A DNA stretch of 64,000 bases from Verrucomicrobiaceae bacterium. Its GTDB lineage: Bacteria > Verrucomicrobiota > Verrucomicrobiia > Verrucomicrobiales > Verrucomicrobiaceae. Position 1 is the stretch's first letter. Every line of letters begins with the position of its first letter. Both the position numbers and the translations under genes were made by a program. Location of the stretch: positions 2,542,001 to 2,606,000 of the forward strand of contig JADJPM010000004.1 in NCBI GenBank assembly GCA_016713245.1, in the 5' to 3' direction. The notes beneath the pieces are model-generated. The model did no database searches. It was given only the letters and a program-made list of their open reading frames with translations, and was not told the origin of the DNA. Positions 62,781-64,000 of this stretch are shown here, piece after piece.

Positions 62781-63452
62781 ATGCTCCTCTCCCTTTCCCA
62801 CGTCTCCAAATCCTACACCGATCCCGGCAGTGGCCAGAGCGTCCCCGTGCTCAAGGACATCACGCTCAGCCTCGAAGCCGGTGAATCCGTCGCCATCGTC
62901 GGCCCGTCTGGTTGTGGCAAAAGCACGCTACTGAATCTCCTCGGCACGCTCGATACGCCGGACAGCGGCGAGATCACCCTCGATGGCGAATCGCTCACGC
63001 AATGCACTGCGCTGCATCTCGCGGCGATCCGCAGCCGGAAGATTGGATTCATCTTCCAGCTCCATCACCTCATGCCGCAGTGCAGCGTGCTCGAAAACGT
63101 GCTTCTCCCTACGCTCGCCCTCGCTAATCCGCCCGCCGATGCCCGCCAGCGTGCCGAAAGCCTCCTCGCGCAGGTCGGTTTGCAGGACCGCATGACCTGG
63201 AAGCCCGCCCAGCTCTCCGGTGGCGAAAGACAACGCGTCGCCGTCGTGCGAGCCCTCATCAATCAACCGCGCCTCATCCTCGCCGATGAACCCACCGGTG
63301 CCCTCGACGAGAAAAACGCCGAATCCCTCACCAGCCTGCTTCTCGACCTGCAAAAGACGACTGGCACCACCTTGGTGATGGTCACGCATCATCCCGCTCA
63401 GGCCGCGAGAATGTCCCGTGTGCTCAAGATTCACGAGGGCCAGCTTCAATAG
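62781..63452 (+). CDS. ABC transporter ATPase, LolD/MacB-like
   Basis: 223 aa. Walker A GPSGCGKST (41-49), Q-loop IFQLHHLMPQ, signature LSGGE (145-149), Walker B LILADE (165-170). Belongs to the LolD/FtsE/MacB group. The next gene is an FtsX-like permease, so together they probably move lipoproteins or envelope compounds. Confidence 0.92.
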   Translation: MLLSLSHVSKSYTDPGSGQSVPVLKDITLSLEAGESVAIVGPSGCGKSTLLNLLGTLDTPDSGEITLDGESLTQCTALHLAAIRSRKIGFIFQLHHLMPQCSVLENVLLPTLALANPPADARQRAESLLAQVGLQDRMTWKPAQLSGGERQRVAVVRALINQPRLILADEPTGALDEKNAESLTSLLLDLQKTTGTTLVMVTHHPAQAARMSRVLKIHEGQLQ

Positions 63453-63456
63453 CCAA

Positions 63457-63530
63457 ATCCTACTCCGTCTCCGCCTCCAACTCCGCCTCCCCTTTTGAGT
63501 CGGAGTAGGAGACGGAGTCGGAGGCAGATT
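63457..63530. repeat. CTCC-rich imperfect inverted repeat
   Basis: The left side (about 63457-63490, words CTACTCCGTCTCC, GCCTCC) pairs with the right side (about 63497-63530, GGAGTAGGAGACGGAG, GGAGGC). It lies between the ABC ATPase and permease genes. The words resemble those at 1066-1100. Confidence 0.7.
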
Positions 63531-63538
63531 CTCAAACC

Positions 63539-64000
63539 ATGTCCCGCCTTTCCCTCATCCTCACCTCCGCCCGCCACTACTGGCGAGGTCACCTCGGCCT
63601 TCTCTTCGGTGCCTTCCTCGCTTCCGCCATCCTCAGCGGATCGCTTTTCGTCGGCGATAGCGTCCGCGCCAGTCTGCGGCGCGTGGCAGCCTTTCGTCTC
63701 GGCCAAATCCAGGCCGGTGTGCTTGGGGGCGACCGCTGGTTCACCGAAAAGCTCGCTCGAGGGTCTCAAAGCGTGCCCTTCATCTTCGCCACCGGCTCCG
63801 CCAGCGCCGGCACCGGCAATGTCCGCGTCAACAACGCCCAGATCCTCGGCGTCGATGACAGCTTCTGGAGCCTCAGCCCAAGCAGCAAAAAGATCGCTCT
63901 CGGCTCCAACGAGATCGCCATCAACGAACCTCTCGCCCGCAAGCTGAACGCCAAAACCGGCGACAGCCTCCTCCTCCGCCTCGAACGCCCCAGCGCCATC
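63539..64000 (+). CDS. ABC transporter permease, FtsX-like (cut by window edge)
   Basis: The ATG at 63539 opens a frame still open at the window end (154 codons). An N-terminal membrane helix (GHLGLLFGAFLASAILSGSLFVGDSV) is followed by a periplasmic MacB-like domain. It follows the LolD-like ATPase by 86 bp and is its likely permease partner. Only the N-terminal part is seen, so the FtsX-like assignment is moderate. Confidence 0.78.
   Translation, partial: MSRLSLILTSARHYWRGHLGLLFGAFLASAILSGSLFVGDSVRASLRRVAAFRLGQIQAGVLGGDRWFTEKLARGSQSVPFIFATGSASAGTGNVRVNNAQILGVDDSFWSLSPSSKKIALGSNEIAINEPLARKLNAKTGDSLLLRLERPSAI

Overview
The window looks like a chromosomal piece of a GC-rich member of the Verrucomicrobia (Prosthecobacter/Verrucomicrobium-like; an inference from content, not from a marker gene). 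Supporting signs are the planctomycete-type cytochrome c/DUF1549/DUF1553 protein, DUF1080 and ThuA-like secreted proteins, DUF5069, very large exported proteins with autotransporter-associated beta-strand repeats and a shared C-terminal module, and a prepilin peptidase with a long insert.

Region 1 (1-3.8 kb): the 3' end of glycogen phosphorylase, a PIN toxin/antitoxin pair, a small exported protein, a cupin, and a decayed IS1380-like element with recognisable inverted repeats.

Region 2 (3.9-30.5 kb): an accessory locus of exported giants on the plus strand: a metzincin-type protease (2230 aa), a heparinase II/III-like polysaccharide lyase, a GH128-type glucanase with discoidin, ricin-like and FnIII modules, and a pectate-lyase-like beta-helix protein with a CBM96-like module. 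Three of the four end in the same C-terminal cassette; its last 225 bp are about 95% identical in DNA, suggesting gene conversion or module spread. An intact insertion sequence with two nested inverted repeats per end sits between the first two genes. After the fourth giant lies a lower-GC minus-strand gene for a 1482-aa HEPN-STAND-beta-propeller protein, a strong candidate for a single-gene anti-phage (abortive infection) system. It is bracketed by two direct copies of the last 76 bp of the cassette, the outer one being an orphan fragment. A second, single-domain GH128 protein follows.

Region 3 (30.6-47.7 kb): mostly housekeeping: DUF5069, a GT4 glycosyltransferase, a second toxin/antitoxin pair, ilvB and ilvN with a DNA methyltransferase gene between them, a frameshifted cytochrome c/DUF1553 gene, an SPFH protein with a C-terminal helix-turn-helix, an SDR, DUF58, plsX-fabH-recO, prepilin peptidase, a VanX-type dipeptidase and an RluA-type pseudouridine synthase.

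Region 4 (47.7-64 kb): an HlyD-like adaptor with TonB-ExbB-ExbD, a zinc-ribbon membrane protein, an IscU/NifU-like scaffold, archaeal-type proS, DUF2721, pyrR-pyrB, a VOC protein, trpS, DUF1080, a small membrane protein, purD, ThuA and the start of a LolD-like/FtsX-like ABC transporter. The intergenic spaces carry several unrelated palindromic or word-like repeats: a perfect 27-bp inverted repeat, an 18-bp inverted repeat, a 44-bp dispersed repeat present twice, CAAGTTTC-type hairpins, a heptad repeat and CTCC-rich hairpins. No tRNA, rRNA or CRISPR array was recognised.
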